Below are positions 9,328 to 17,991 of a DNA stretch of 64,000 nucleotides, one piece after another. Made by a program: the position numbers and the translations under genes. This DNA comes from Actinacidiphila alni (GTDB lineage Bacteria; Actinomycetota; Actinomycetes; Streptomycetales; Streptomycetaceae). Where the stretch lies: positions 62,001 through 126,000 of the forward strand of contig NZ_FONG01000011.1 of NCBI RefSeq assembly GCF_900112845.1. The letters run 5' to 3'. The stretch's first letter is position 1. Each line of letters begins with the position of its first letter. The notes beneath the pieces are model-generated. The model did no database searches. It saw only the letters and a list, made by a program, of their open reading frames with translations, and was not told the origin of the DNA.

Positions 9328-9945
9328 GTGGAGATGTTCAGCAAGGCGACGAGGAGCCGTCCGGCCGCGCGCCGGACCGGGCCGGCCGGCTCGGACTGGT
9401 CGCCGTACGGACGTCTCGAGGACGCGGCCGACGCCTACTTCCTGCACGCCGATGTCGCGCTCGACGCCATCGGGGGTGTGCTGGGCCGCCGCCGGGTGCG
9501 CGGTTTCACGCTGGAGCGGGTGGTCGACCTGACCGAGGCGGGCACCTCGGTGTGGCAGGAGGCCGCGGTCTGCGACGGGCGGCGGCTGATCCTGTGGCAC
9601 AGCGAGGAACTGGCCGACGACAAGGCGCCGGGCGGGACCGTGCTGGACTCGTCGGTGCAGGTGCTGCCGCTGGACTCGATCGGGCACGTCGGGATGCGCA
9701 CCCTGGTGGGGCGCGACGAGTTGGGGCGGCGGATCGACCGCGGGGTGTATCTGGTGCTGGCCACCGCGATGCCGCACGAGATGAGCGCGGTGCAGTCCGA
9801 TCCGGACTCGCCGCTGCCGGTCACCTCCGCCAAGTTCCGTCCCGAGGCGTTCCGTTTCAGCAAGTCGCTGGACGACGGCGGGGCCGGGCAGATAGCGCGG
9901 CTGATCGCGTTCGGGCGGCTGCTGGGGCAGTTGGTGCCCCACTAG
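9328..9945 (+). CDS. Conserved actinobacterial protein of unknown function
   Basis: A 205-aa soluble protein (GTG 9328; ATG 9334 is an equally possible start, with AGGTGGAG just upstream). The N-terminus is basic and Pro-rich, followed by a compact domain (WSPYGRLEDAADAYFLHADVALDAIGGVLG...). I recognise no catalytic motif. It is divergent from the phosphatase gene and convergent with the F420 oxidoreductase gene, with a terminator between. Codon use matches the neighbours, so it is a real gene; function not assigned. Confidence 0.75.
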   Translation: MEMFSKATRSRPAARRTGPAGSDWSPYGRLEDAADAYFLHADVALDAIGGVLGRRRVRGFTLERVVDLTEAGTSVWQEAAVCDGRRLILWHSEELADDKAPGGTVLDSSVQVLPLDSIGHVGMRTLVGRDELGRRIDRGVYLVLATAMPHEMSAVQSDPDSPLPVTSAKFRPEAFRFSKSLDDGGAGQIARLIAFGRLLGQLVPH

Positions 9946-9962
9946 GCAGGACGGGACCGGGT

Positions 9963-9994
9963 GCGCTCACGGGGCACGGATCCCCCGTGAGCGC
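9963..9994. terminator. Convergent terminator
   Basis: A 12-bp perfect stem GCGCTCACGGGG (9963-9974) pairs with 9983-9994 around an 8-base loop, between a plus-strand gene ending at 9945 and a minus-strand gene ending at 10023. Confidence 0.7.
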
Positions 9995-10022
9995 GCCCGG
10001 CCGCCCGGGCGTGTCGTACGGC

Positions 10023-11072
10023 TCAGGCGACGCCCGCGCGCTCCAGCGCCTCGACGCCGGCGCGCAGGCCCGCGATCCGCTCGTCGAGCGTGAAGCCCGC
10101 GGGTGTCACATTGAGCGTGGTCACCCCGGCCGCGGCGTACTCGCGCAGCCGGTCCGCGATCCGGTCGACGGTGCCGAGCAGGCAGGTGGAGTCGATCAGG
10201 TCCTGCGGTACGGCCGCGCCCGCGCCGTTCTTGTCGCCCGCCAGGTACTTGTCCTGGATCTCGGCGGCCTCCTTCTCGTACCCCATCCGCTGGGCGAGCT
10301 GGTTGTAGAAGTTCTGCTTGCGGCTGCCCATGCCGCCGACGTACAGCGCGGTGTACGGGCGGAAGATGTCGGCGAGCGCGGCGACGTCGTCGCCGAGGGC
10401 CAGCGGCAGCGTGGGGCTGACGTCGAAGCCGTCCAGCGTCAGGCCGGCCTTCTCGCGGCCCGCCCTGATGTGCCGCAGCGCGGTCTCCTCCAGATGGGCG
10501 GCGGACGGGAAGATCAGCAGGGCGCCGTCGGCGATCTCGCCGGTCTGCTCCAGGTTCTTGGGGCCGATCGCGGCGATGTACAGCGGGATGTACTCGCGCT
10601 CGGGGTGCACGGTGAGCTTGATCGGCTTGCCGGGGCCGCCGGGCAGCGGCAGCGTCCAGTGCTCGCCCTCGTAGCTGAGCCGCTCGCGGGTCATCGCCTT
10701 GCGGACGATCTCCACGTACTCGCGGGTGCGGGACAGCGGCTTGTCGAATTTGACGCCGTACCAGCCCTCGGAGACCTGCGGGCCCGACACGCCGAGGCCG
10801 AGCCGGAAGCGGCCGCCGGACAGCGAGTCCAGGGTCGCGGCGGTCATCGCCGTCATCGCCGGGGTGCGCGCCGGGATCTGGAAGATCGCCGAGCCGACGT
10901 CGATCCGCTCGGTCTGGGCGGCGACCCAGGAGAGCACGGTGGGGGCGTCGGAACCGTACGCCTCGGCCGCCCAGCACACCGCGTAGCCGAGCCGGTCCGC
11001 CTCCTGGGCGACGGCAAGGTTGTCCGCGTCCATCCCGGCGCCCCAGTAGCCGAGGTTGATCCCGAGCCGCAT
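10023..11072 (-). CDS. LLM-class F420-dependent oxidoreductase
   Basis: A 349-aa luciferase-like monooxygenase-fold protein (MRLGINLGYWGAG...). It contains GSAIFQIPARTPAMTAMTAATLD and the RFRLGLGVSGPQVSEGW segment typical of actinobacterial F420-dependent dehydrogenases. It probably uses coenzyme F420; the substrate is unknown. The ATG start is preceded by AGGGGAG. The gene is divergent from an aldo/keto reductase, an adjacency of two redox enzymes that may be functional. Confidence 0.88.
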   Translation of the reverse strand: MRLGINLGYWGAGMDADNLAVAQEADRLGYAVCWAAEAYGSDAPTVLSWVAAQTERIDVGSAIFQIPARTPAMTAMTAATLDSLSGGRFRLGLGVSGPQVSEGWYGVKFDKPLSRTREYVEIVRKAMTRERLSYEGEHWTLPLPGGPGKPIKLTVHPEREYIPLYIAAIGPKNLEQTGEIADGALLIFPSAAHLEETALRHIRAGREKAGLTLDGFDVSPTLPLALGDDVAALADIFRPYTALYVGGMGSRKQNFYNQLAQRMGYEKEAAEIQDKYLAGDKNGAGAAVPQDLIDSTCLLGTVDRIADRLREYAAAGVTTLNVTPAGFTLDERIAGLRAGVEALERAGVA

Positions 11073-11200
11073 ACCGCTCCCCTTTACTGATGAGTAACGT
11101 CGTTGTCACTCCGGACTGTAGCGCCCACCCGGGGCGTGGTGGCCTGTCAGGTACGTCACTGCCGCCCATTCGACCGGCGCGGGCAGTAATCTCAGCGCCC

Positions 11201-12181
11201 ATGGAGCAAAGGCACCTCGGCCGCACCGGGTTGCGCGTGTCCCGGCTCGGGCTCGGCACGCTCACCTGGGGGCGCAACACCGGCGAACGCGACGCCGCCG
11301 ACCAGCTCAAGGCGTTCTGGGACGCCGGGGGCACCCTGGTCGACACCGCGGACGTCTACGCGGACGGCGGCGCCGAGTATCTGCTCGGGCGGCTGATCGA
11401 GGATCTGGTGCCACGGTCCGACCTGGTCATCGCCACCAAGGCGGGCAGTGTGCCCGACCCCGACCGGCGGTTCGACGCCTCGCGCGGGCATCTGCTGTCC
11501 GCGCTCGACGCGTCCTTGCAGCGGCTGGGCACGGACTACGTCGACCTGTGGCAGGTGCACGCCTTCGATCCCGGGACGCCGCTGGAGGAGACGCTCCAGG
11601 CGCTGGACATCGCGGTCAGCTCCGGGCGGGCGCGCTACGTCGGGGTGTCCAACTTCTGCGGCTGGCAGCTGTCCAAGGCCGCGACCTGGCAGCTGGCCGC
11701 GCCGGGGCGCACCCCGCTGGCCAGTACGCAGATGGAGTACTCGCTGCTCCAGCGCGGTGTGGAGCGGGAGGTGCTGCCCGCGGCGGTGGACCTCGGCGTC
11801 GGACTGCTGCCGTCCTCGCCGCTGGGCCGGGGCGTGCTCACGGGCAAGTACCGGCACGGGACGCCGCCGGAGTCGCGCGGCGGCTCCGAGGACATGGCCG
11901 CTTTCGTCGCGCCCTATCTCGACGAGACGGCGCGGCTCATCGTGGACGCGCTGGCCATAGCGGCCGACGGTCTGGCGGTCTCGCCGCTGCACGTCGCCCT
12001 CGCGTGGGTACGCGACCGGCCCGGGGTCGCCGCGCCCATCCTCGGGGCGCGCAACGCGCAGCAGCTCATCGCCTCGTTGTCAGTGGAGGCACTTACGCTT
12101 CCGGATGAGATCTGTCTGGCGCTCGACGATGTGTCGGCGCCGCTGCACCGCTATCCGGACCACGACTGGAGCACGCTCTGA
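11201..12181 (+). CDS. Aldo/keto reductase
   Basis: A 326-aa (beta/alpha)8 NADPH-dependent reductase. It starts MEQRHLGRTGLRVSRLGLGTLTWG. The catalytic tetrad can be placed: Asp and Tyr in LVDTADVYADG, Lys in VIATKAG and His in DLWQVHAFDP. The start at ATG 11201 gives the canonical N-terminus; no clear Shine-Dalgarno precedes it, so the mRNA may be leaderless. The physiological substrate cannot be read. Confidence 0.9.
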   Translation: MEQRHLGRTGLRVSRLGLGTLTWGRNTGERDAADQLKAFWDAGGTLVDTADVYADGGAEYLLGRLIEDLVPRSDLVIATKAGSVPDPDRRFDASRGHLLSALDASLQRLGTDYVDLWQVHAFDPGTPLEETLQALDIAVSSGRARYVGVSNFCGWQLSKAATWQLAAPGRTPLASTQMEYSLLQRGVEREVLPAAVDLGVGLLPSSPLGRGVLTGKYRHGTPPESRGGSEDMAAFVAPYLDETARLIVDALAIAADGLAVSPLHVALAWVRDRPGVAAPILGARNAQQLIASLSVEALTLPDEICLALDDVSAPLHRYPDHDWSTL

Positions 12182-12209
12182 ACGGCACGCACGTCCCACG
12201 GAGGCCGCA

Positions 12210-14750
12210 GTGACCGACCGCCCCACGGACGGTTCCGCCGGAGTCCCGGCGTCCCGTACCGCCCCGGCCCCCGACCTCGCCGCCCTCGCGGCCGCCGTCC
12301 GCTCCATCGAACGCGGCGAGAACCCCGCGGCCCCGGCCCCCCGCGGCGACGCCGCCGAGGCCCGCCGCAAACGCCGCGAGGCGATGGCCGCGGAGGCCGC
12401 CGCGATGCAGGCCGCCGAAGCAGCGGAAGCGGCGGGCACCGCCGCGACACCCCAGCCCGCCGCCCCGGCGGAAGCCACCACCGAGGACACACCCCCGGTC
12501 GGGACCACTGACACGACGGCGACGCCCGCCGCGGCCGGGAGCACGGATGCCGCCGGTGCGGCGACCGAGGACACGGCGACCGCCGACGCCGACCGCGACA
12601 GCGCTACGGAAGGCGCCGGAGGCGAGGGCCCGGACGGTACCGGCGGGACGGGGACGCAGGACGGTCCCGGCCCGGAAGCCGGCGAGCACGGCAGCGAGGC
12701 CGCCGACCCGGCAGGCACCGAGGGAACGGCCGTCGCGGGGCCCGGCGACGCGGGTCAAGCACCGGACACCGCAGGTGCGGCTGCGGAACATACCGGGGCG
12801 GAAGCCGCCGAGGCCGAAGCAGACCCCCGTGCCGAGGACACGGCCGCCGGGCCGTCCGGCCAGGAAAGGCGGGCGCCGCACGCTTCGGGCGCGGGAGCCG
12901 GCGAGCACGGGCGCGAAGCTTTCGGCGCCGACGCGAGTTCGGTCGGGCGGGCCGGGCGGGCGGACGCGGGTGGTCGCGGGAGCGGGGCGCAGGGCGGGGC
13001 GGCTGCGGCATCGCGGAAGGTCGAGGTGGATGCGGGGGCCGTGGCGGCGACGCGGGTGGTGCTGGAGGAGGGCGGCGCGCCCGGGGAGTTGGGGGAGGCG
13101 GCCGTACGGGCGCTCGGGGAGCGGGCCGGGGAGGCGCTGCGGGCGGATCCCTGGCTGGTGCTCGGGCTGCCCGGGGTGCGGATGGAACCCGCGGACGCCT
13201 TCGCGCGGGCACTGCTCGGCGCGGAGTGCCGCCCGGACGACGAGCGGCGCGCGAACGCCCTGGTCGGCTGGCTGCTGGAGCGCGCCGCCGACCAGGGCCA
13301 CACCGCCCTGCGCGCCGCCGACCTGGAATCGGCGCTGGCGGCCCGTGCCGTACCCGACCCGGCCGCCGCCCTGGCCTCGGCCGCCGCCGACGGCCGGGTC
13401 CTGGTCTTCCCGGAGAATCCCGGGAAGCCCGGCGCGGAAGCGCCCGCCGAGGAGGACGAGGAGGAGTCCGAGCCGGACGTCCCCCTGCTCGTCGGCCTCG
13501 ACCGTTACGCCCTCGCCGAGGAGAGCCTCGCGGACGGCTGCGTCCGCCTGCTGCGTTCCTTCGAGAGCGAGGGCGACGGCGCCGACTGGGAGCAGGCCGC
13601 CGCGGGCGCCCCCTCCCGCTCGGCCGCCGACCTGATCCGGGCCGCGGCCGGCAGCGGCCTGGTCGTGCACTCCGGCGGCGAGGCGGCCCGCGAGGAGCCG
13701 GTCGCCCTGGTGGCCGCCGCCCGCGCGGCGGGCCTGCGGGCGTACGCCGCCGCGTACACCGCCAACGGCAGGCGCAGGCTCGCCGACGCCCTCGGCGAGG
13801 ACGCGGCCGTGACCGTCGAAGCGCTGCTTGCGGGCACGCAGGGTCCGGGCCGCGCGCCCGACGGCGCCCTCGCCCTGGACGTGCTGGCGGTGCTGGACGC
13901 CCAGCAGTTGGGCACCGAGGAGGCCGCCACCTTGGTGGAGGCGGTGCCCGACGGCGCCCGCCTCGTCCTCAGCGGCGACGAGCACGCCATGTGGTCCGCC
14001 GGCCCCGGCCACGCCTTCGCCGACCTGCTGGCCGCGAAGATCTGCCCGCGCGCGGCCTCCCGCACCCCCGACCCGGGCCCGATCGGCGAGCTGACCTCCC
14101 TGGTCGGCATCGGCGAACTCGCCCCCGTGGACGCCCCGGACAAGGAGGTCGTGGTCGTCCCGGTGCGCGACCCGCGCGAAGCCGTGCACCGTACGGTGCA
14201 GCTCGTCGCCGACTCCGTACCCCGCGCCCTCGGCGTCCCCGCCGACCGCACCCAGGTCATCACCCCGGGCCACGGCGGCGCCGTCGGCACCCGCGTGCTC
14301 AACGCCGCGCTGAAGGAACGCCTCAACCCCGGCCCCGGCCGCTTCGCCGGCTTCGACCCCGGCGACCGCGTCGTCCACGTACCGGTCCCGGGCCGTACGC
14401 TGCCGGGCACCGTCGTCGGCGCGGAGCCGGACGGGCTGCGGCTGGAGTGCGAGGACGGGCCCGTCCTCGTACCGCGCGCGGACGTCGCGGCCACCGTCCG
14501 GCACGGCTGGGCGATCACCGGCCACCAGGCCGCCGGTATGCGCTGGCCCGCCGTGGTGGTGGTCGTACCGGGCGACGCGGGACCGCTGCTGACCCGCTCC
14601 TGGGTCTACACGGCGTTCGCCCGCGGCGAGCGGCACCTGTCGGTGGTGCAGGGCGCCGACCAGGGCCTGGCCCAGGCGGTGGCGGGTCCGCCCGCGGCGC
14701 CCCGTACGACCCGGCTGGTGACGGTGCTGCGCGAGCTGGCCACCGACTGA
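12210..14750 (+). CDS. Degenerate RecD2/TraA-like helicase-related protein with HhH region
   Basis: An 846-aa protein starting at GTG 12210 behind a GGAGG. Residues about 1-270 are Ala/Glu/Pro low complexity. From about 275 it follows the layout of RecD2-type helicases: an HhH-like segment (ALRADPWLVLGLPGVRMEPADAFA), a helical domain, and two RecA-like lobes. The lobes look inactivated. The position of Walker A (about 485) reads LVVHSGGEAAREEP instead of GxPGTGKT. The motif III region reads LVLSGDEHAMWSAGPG. The C-terminal motif reads GWAITGHQAAGMRWP rather than a GTIHKSQGxE-like sequence. It is therefore probably not an ATPase and may be a DNA-binding or scaffold protein. A strong hairpin follows at 14778. 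Confidence 0.8.
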   Translation: MTDRPTDGSAGVPASRTAPAPDLAALAAAVRSIERGENPAAPAPRGDAAEARRKRREAMAAEAAAMQAAEAAEAAGTAATPQPAAPAEATTEDTPPVGTTDTTATPAAAGSTDAAGAATEDTATADADRDSATEGAGGEGPDGTGGTGTQDGPGPEAGEHGSEAADPAGTEGTAVAGPGDAGQAPDTAGAAAEHTGAEAAEAEADPRAEDTAAGPSGQERRAPHASGAGAGEHGREAFGADASSVGRAGRADAGGRGSGAQGGAAAASRKVEVDAGAVAATRVVLEEGGAPGELGEAAVRALGERAGEALRADPWLVLGLPGVRMEPADAFARALLGAECRPDDERRANALVGWLLERAADQGHTALRAADLESALAARAVPDPAAALASAAADGRVLVFPENPGKPGAEAPAEEDEEESEPDVPLLVGLDRYALAEESLADGCVRLLRSFESEGDGADWEQAAAGAPSRSAADLIRAAAGSGLVVHSGGEAAREEPVALVAAARAAGLRAYAAAYTANGRRRLADALGEDAAVTVEALLAGTQGPGRAPDGALALDVLAVLDAQQLGTEEAATLVEAVPDGARLVLSGDEHAMWSAGPGHAFADLLAAKICPRAASRTPDPGPIGELTSLVGIGELAPVDAPDKEVVVVPVRDPREAVHRTVQLVADSVPRALGVPADRTQVITPGHGGAVGTRVLNAALKERLNPGPGRFAGFDPGDRVVHVPVPGRTLPGTVVGAEPDGLRLECEDGPVLVPRADVAATVRHGWAITGHQAAGMRWPAVVVVVPGDAGPLLTRSWVYTAFARGERHLSVVQGADQGLAQAVAGPPAAPRTTRLVTVLRELATD

Positions 14751-14777
14751 CGGCTGTCGGCGGCCGACACACGAGAG

Positions 14778-14812
14778 GCGGGGGCGGACAGTTCGGCACT
14801 GTCCGCCCCCGC
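14778..14812. terminator. Convergent terminator
   Basis: Perfect 14-bp stem GCGGGGGCGGACAG (14778-14791) with 14799-14812 and a TTCGGCA loop, between the RecD-like gene and the minus-strand gene ending at 14856. Just beyond it, around 14820-14842, a GCCGTAA unit is repeated three times; this is a short tandem repeat with no obvious role. Confidence 0.8.
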
Positions 14813-14855
14813 CCGCGCCGTAAGCCGTAAGCCGTAAGCCGCGAGAACGACCGCC

Positions 14856-15467
14856 TCAGCGGTCCGGATCGAGCGCCCCCAACTCGTCGTCGAAGACCGC
14901 GCTCACGTCGAACCGGCAGATCACCAGCTGCGGATCGGCCTGTTCGAAGGGCGCCTCCAGCCACTCCCCCGGTTCCGCCGCCTCCTGCGCGGCCGAGACC
15001 CACACCGTGGAGTCGCCCTCCTCCAGGCCGAACTCCTTGTGCCGCTGGGCGATCTCGTCGGGTTCGTACTCCCCGAAGATCACCCCGACGGCCGCGTTCA
15101 CGGTGGCGTCGGCCGCGCTGTCGTCCTCGTCGGCCCGTCTGGCCTGGGCGAAGAGCCGGTCCGGCTCGACGATGGTGTAGTCGCGGCGGATCAGCACGCT
15201 GATCGCCTCGGGGTCCTCGGGCCCGGTGTACTCCGGCATCGAGTCACCGGCCGGCACCTCGAAGGGAGTCACCTCGTCGTAGGTGTCGTACAGCAACTCG
15301 TCGTAGGTCTCGGCGGCCGAGGCCAGTGACTCGAACGCCGCGTAAACGGCGGGATCGTCTTCGCCCGTACGGTGCTCGATCGCCTCGAGGTGGCGGTCCA
15401 GCGCGGCCTTGACCGCCTCGACAGCGGCTCGGACCTCGGCAACGGTGGGCTGCACGTCATCAGACAT
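14856..15467 (-). CDS. Conserved hypothetical acidic protein
   Basis: A 203-aa very acidic soluble protein starting MSDDVQPTVAEVRAAVEAVK (ATG at 15467). The N-terminal third is helical and may form a coiled coil. The middle has PAGDSMPEYTGPEDPEAISVLIRRDYTIVEPDRLF. A longer open frame reaching 16142 is rejected because it runs antisense through DUF5703 and the chaplin gene. No signal peptide or catalytic motif is recognisable. It is divergent from the DUF5703 gene 48 bases away. No Shine-Dalgarno is evident, so translation may be leaderless. Confidence 0.8.
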   Translation of the reverse strand: MSDDVQPTVAEVRAAVEAVKAALDRHLEAIEHRTGEDDPAVYAAFESLASAAETYDELLYDTYDEVTPFEVPAGDSMPEYTGPEDPEAISVLIRRDYTIVEPDRLFAQARRADEDDSAADATVNAAVGVIFGEYEPDEIAQRHKEFGLEEGDSTVWVSAAQEAAEPGEWLEAPFEQADPQLVICRFDVSAVFDDELGALDPDR

Positions 15468-15515
15468 GAGGCAGACGCTATCCGCACCGGGGTGTTGCCC
15501 GCACAATAGATAGCG

Positions 15516-15704
15516 ATGCCGGAATACGAATTCAGAGAGATGTACGTCGCACGCGGGGTCTCCCGCAAGGAAGCGACGCGACTGCTGACGGACGAGGCCG
15601 AGTACGGGCACTGGGAACTGGACCGGGTCCGGCTTTACGCCGACGGCAGTCGCAGGGTGCGGCTGCGCCGCAGGATCATCCGCCAGGTGCGGGCCACATG
15701 GTGA
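15516..15704 (+). CDS. DUF5703-family small protein
   Basis: A 62-aa highly basic protein, MPEYEFREMYVARGVSRKEA..., matching the small DUF5703 family found next to this locus in Streptomyces. The second half is Arg-rich (RRVRLRRRIIRQVRATW), compatible with nucleic-acid or membrane association. It has no transmembrane helix. Divergent from the acidic hypothetical gene; function unknown. Confidence 0.8.
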   Translation: MPEYEFREMYVARGVSRKEATRLLTDEAEYGHWELDRVRLYADGSRRVRLRRRIIRQVRATW

Positions 15705-15749
15705 GCCCGCCGCCGTAGGAGTGCCGCCCGCAAGAGCCCGGACACGGGT

Positions 15750-15787
15750 CCGGCCCCGGCGCGCGGCATACGCGCGTCCGGGGCCGG
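15750..15787. terminator. Convergent terminator
   Basis: A roughly 16-bp GC stem with one bulged T (left arm from 15750, CCGGCCCCGGCGCGCG; right arm ending 15787) and a GCATA loop. It lies between DUF5703 (ends 15704) and the chaplin gene (ends 15815). Confidence 0.7.
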
Positions 15788-15814
15788 TTCCGACATGCCG
15801 GGCCTGTCGGTCGA

Positions 15815-16048
15815 CTACTTGTTGACGCAGTAGTTGCCGAAGGCCGGGTTGAGCAGACCGATCACGGAGACCGTGTTGCCGCACGCGTTGACCGGCACGT
15901 GCACGGGGATCTGGATCAGGTTGCCGGACAGCACGCCGGGAGACTGCACAGCGGCGCCCTGGGCGCCGGAGTCGGCGACAGCCATGCCGGCGCCCGCGAG
16001 CACGAGACCGCCGGTGACAGCCGCAGCGGCTACGACCTTCTTGATCAT
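15815..16048 (-). CDS. chpH: Short chaplin (ChpH-like)
   Basis: A 77-aa secreted hydrophobic protein. The signal peptide runs MIKKVVAAAAVTGGLVLAGAGMAVA, followed by one chaplin domain (SPGVLSGNLIQIPVHVPVN...CGNTVSVIGLLNPAFGN) with the two conserved cysteines and terminal NK. Chaplins assemble into amyloid fibrils that coat aerial hyphae and lower surface tension; short chaplins diffuse to the surface and have no sortase signal. The ATG at 16048 follows an excellent AGGAGGAAGA site; an in-frame start at 16069 is less likely. In S. coelicolor chpH lies next to the long chaplin gene chpC, which is absent here. Confidence 0.93.
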   Translation of the reverse strand: MIKKVVAAAAVTGGLVLAGAGMAVADSGAQGAAVQSPGVLSGNLIQIPVHVPVNACGNTVSVIGLLNPAFGNYCVNK

Positions 16049-16194
16049 TTTCTTCCTCCTGATTGACAAGTGCGGTCCCAGCCGCGGACCACACCCGTCG
16101 TAACGAAGGCGGAGGAATAGAGCTACGAAAGCACTGGATCATTCACTCGTCCCGGCGACAACGGCCGCCGGGACGGGCACACACGGACGAATCC

Positions 16195-17532
16195 TCAGCA
16201 GTTGTCGATGAAACGATCGAGGACGCGCACCCCGAAGCGCAGGCCCTCCACCGGGACCCGCTCGTCCACGCCGTGGAACATCCCCGCGAAGTCCAGCTCC
16301 GGCGGGAGCTGGAGCGGCGCGAAACCGAAGCAGCGGATGCCGAGGTCGTCGAAGGACTTGGCGTCGGTGCCGCCGGAGAGCATGTACGGCACGGCGTGCG
16401 CGATCGGGTCCTCCGCCTTGAGGGCGAGCTGCATGGCGTCCACGAGGGCGCCGTCGAAGTCGGTCTCCAGCGCCTTGTCGGAGTGCAGCGACTCACGCTT
16501 GACGCGCGGGCCGAGGATCCGGTCGAGGTCGGCGAGGAACTCCTCCTCGTAACCCGGCAGGAAGCGGCCGTCCACATGGGCGGTGGCCTGCCCGGGGATG
16601 ACGTTGACCTTGTAGCCGGCGCCGAGCATCGTCGGGGCCGCGGTGTTGCGCAGGGTGGTGCCGATCATCTTGGCGACGCCGCCGAGCTTGGCGAGCGTGG
16701 TCTCCATGTCCTCCGGGTCCAGCTCGATGCCGAAGGCGTCGGACAGCTCGTCGAGGAAGCCGCGCACCGACTTGGTGACCCGGACCGGGAACTGATGCCG
16801 GCCGAGCCGTCCCACGGCCTCGCACAGCTCGGTGATCGCGTTGTCGTTGTTGGTCATGGAGCCGTGCCCGGCGGTGCCGTCCACGGTGAGCCGCATCCAG
16901 TGCATGCCCTTCTGGGCGGTCTCGATCAGATACAGCCGCAGATTCTCGTTGACGGTGAAGGAGAAGCCGCCGACCTCGCCGATCGCCTCGGTGACGCCCT
17001 CGAACAGATCGGGGTGCTTGTCGACCAGGTGCCGGGCGCCGTACACCCCGCCCGCCTCCTCGTCCGCGACGAAGGCCAGCACGATGTCGCGCGGCGGCTT
17101 GCGGCCGGACCGCAGCCGGTCGCGGACGACCGCCAGCGTCATGGCGTCCATGTCCTTCATGTCGACCGCGCCGCGGCCCCACACACAGCCGTCGGCGATC
17201 TCGCCGGAGAACGGGTGGTGCGTCCAGTCGTCGGCGTTGGCCGGGACCACGTCGGTGTGGCCGTGGATCAGCAGCGCGGGCCGCGACCGGTCCTCGCCCT
17301 CGATCCGGGCGACGGTGGAGGCGCGGCCCTGGTGCGACTCGAAGATCCGCGGCTCCAGGCCGACCTCGGCGAGCTTCTCCGCGACGTACTCGGCCGCGGC
17401 CCGCTCGCCGGGCCCCGAGTGGTCGCCGTAATTGCTGGTGTCGATCCGGATCAGCTCACGGCACAGGTCGACGACCTCGTCCTGGCCCGCGACCGCCCCG
17501 TTCTCCGGTCCGCCCGGCTTCGACTCGCTCAC
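16195..17532 (-). CDS. M20-family metallopeptidase/amidohydrolase
   Basis: A 445-aa zinc hydrolase of the M20/M25/M40 (ArgE/DapE/CPG2) family. Metal-binding motifs are visible: LLIHGHTDVVP (His and Asp), WGRGAVDMKDMDA (bridging Asp) and FVADEEAGGVYGARHL (catalytic and ligand Glu). HGS of the dimerisation lid and a late FSGGTDAKSF-like segment follow. The GTG at 17532 is chosen because of the GAGGAGACGGA site upstream. Probably a cytoplasmic di- or N-acyl-peptidase; the substrate is unknown. Confidence 0.9.
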   Translation of the reverse strand: MSESKPGGPENGAVAGQDEVVDLCRELIRIDTSNYGDHSGPGERAAAEYVAEKLAEVGLEPRIFESHQGRASTVARIEGEDRSRPALLIHGHTDVVPANADDWTHHPFSGEIADGCVWGRGAVDMKDMDAMTLAVVRDRLRSGRKPPRDIVLAFVADEEAGGVYGARHLVDKHPDLFEGVTEAIGEVGGFSFTVNENLRLYLIETAQKGMHWMRLTVDGTAGHGSMTNNDNAITELCEAVGRLGRHQFPVRVTKSVRGFLDELSDAFGIELDPEDMETTLAKLGGVAKMIGTTLRNTAAPTMLGAGYKVNVIPGQATAHVDGRFLPGYEEEFLADLDRILGPRVKRESLHSDKALETDFDGALVDAMQLALKAEDPIAHAVPYMLSGGTDAKSFDDLGIRCFGFAPLQLPPELDFAGMFHGVDERVPVEGLRFGVRVLDRFIDNC

Positions 17533-17731
17533 GCTGTCTCCGTCTCCTCGCTCGTTCCCGTCCGCACCCGCCGCCACCCGCCCGGCGACCGCGGCCGACT
17601 TCCTCCTCCCATACTCCCCCGACACCCCCGCCCGCCCCAAGGCTCCGCCACCGCGCGCGTGATCGACGTGACGGGATCTTTGCTATGGTTTACCTCGTCG
17701 CCACGGCCCCGCAGCCGCGGTGACACACCCG

Positions 17732-17819
17732 GTCCGGGTGGCGGAATGGCAGACGCGCTAGCTTGAGGTGCTAGTGCCCTTTATCGGGCGTGGGGGTTCA
17801 AGTCCCCCCTCGGACACCA
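17732..17819 (+). tRNA. tRNA-Leu (GAG anticodon)
   Basis: An 88-base class II tRNA with encoded CCA. The acceptor GTCCGGG (17732-17738) pairs with CTCGGAC before A-CCA. The anticodon arm GCTAGCTTGAGGTGCTAG carries GAG, there is a long variable arm (TGCCCTTTATCGGGCG), and the T arm reads GGGGGTTCAAGTCCCCC. It reads CUC and CUU leucine codons. It lies at the boundary between conserved and accessory genes. Confidence 0.97.
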
Positions 17820-17937
17820 TCATCATCGGCACGGCCTCCAGTGCCGCCCGATGCCGACCGCGCTCGCGGTCGCACTCCCCCCTTCCGTCCGTCGCGGCGG
17901 CCACCCTCTGACCGGCACACCGGCCGGGCGTACGGCT

Positions 17938-17970
17938 GCGGCCGGCCCGGGAGGGATCCGGGCCGGCCGC
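17938..17970. terminator. Terminator between tRNA-Leu and the cellulase gene
   Basis: Perfect 13-bp stem GCGGCCGGCCCGG (17938-17950) with 17958-17970 and a 7-base loop, 22 bases past the end of the minus-strand cellulase gene and downstream of the plus-strand tRNA. Confidence 0.75.
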
Positions 17971-17991
17971 GGCGGCGGAGCCGACGGTGCG

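Noticed and set aside
14820-14842. Three GCCGTAA repeats considered as a CRISPR or iteron remnant
   Set aside because: Only three contiguous 7-base units without spacers; too short for either.
14856-16142. 428-residue minus-strand frame joining the acidic hypothetical protein to upstream sequence
   Set aside because: It crosses DUF5703 and the chaplin gene in the wrong frame; the protein has a natural ATG start at 15467.
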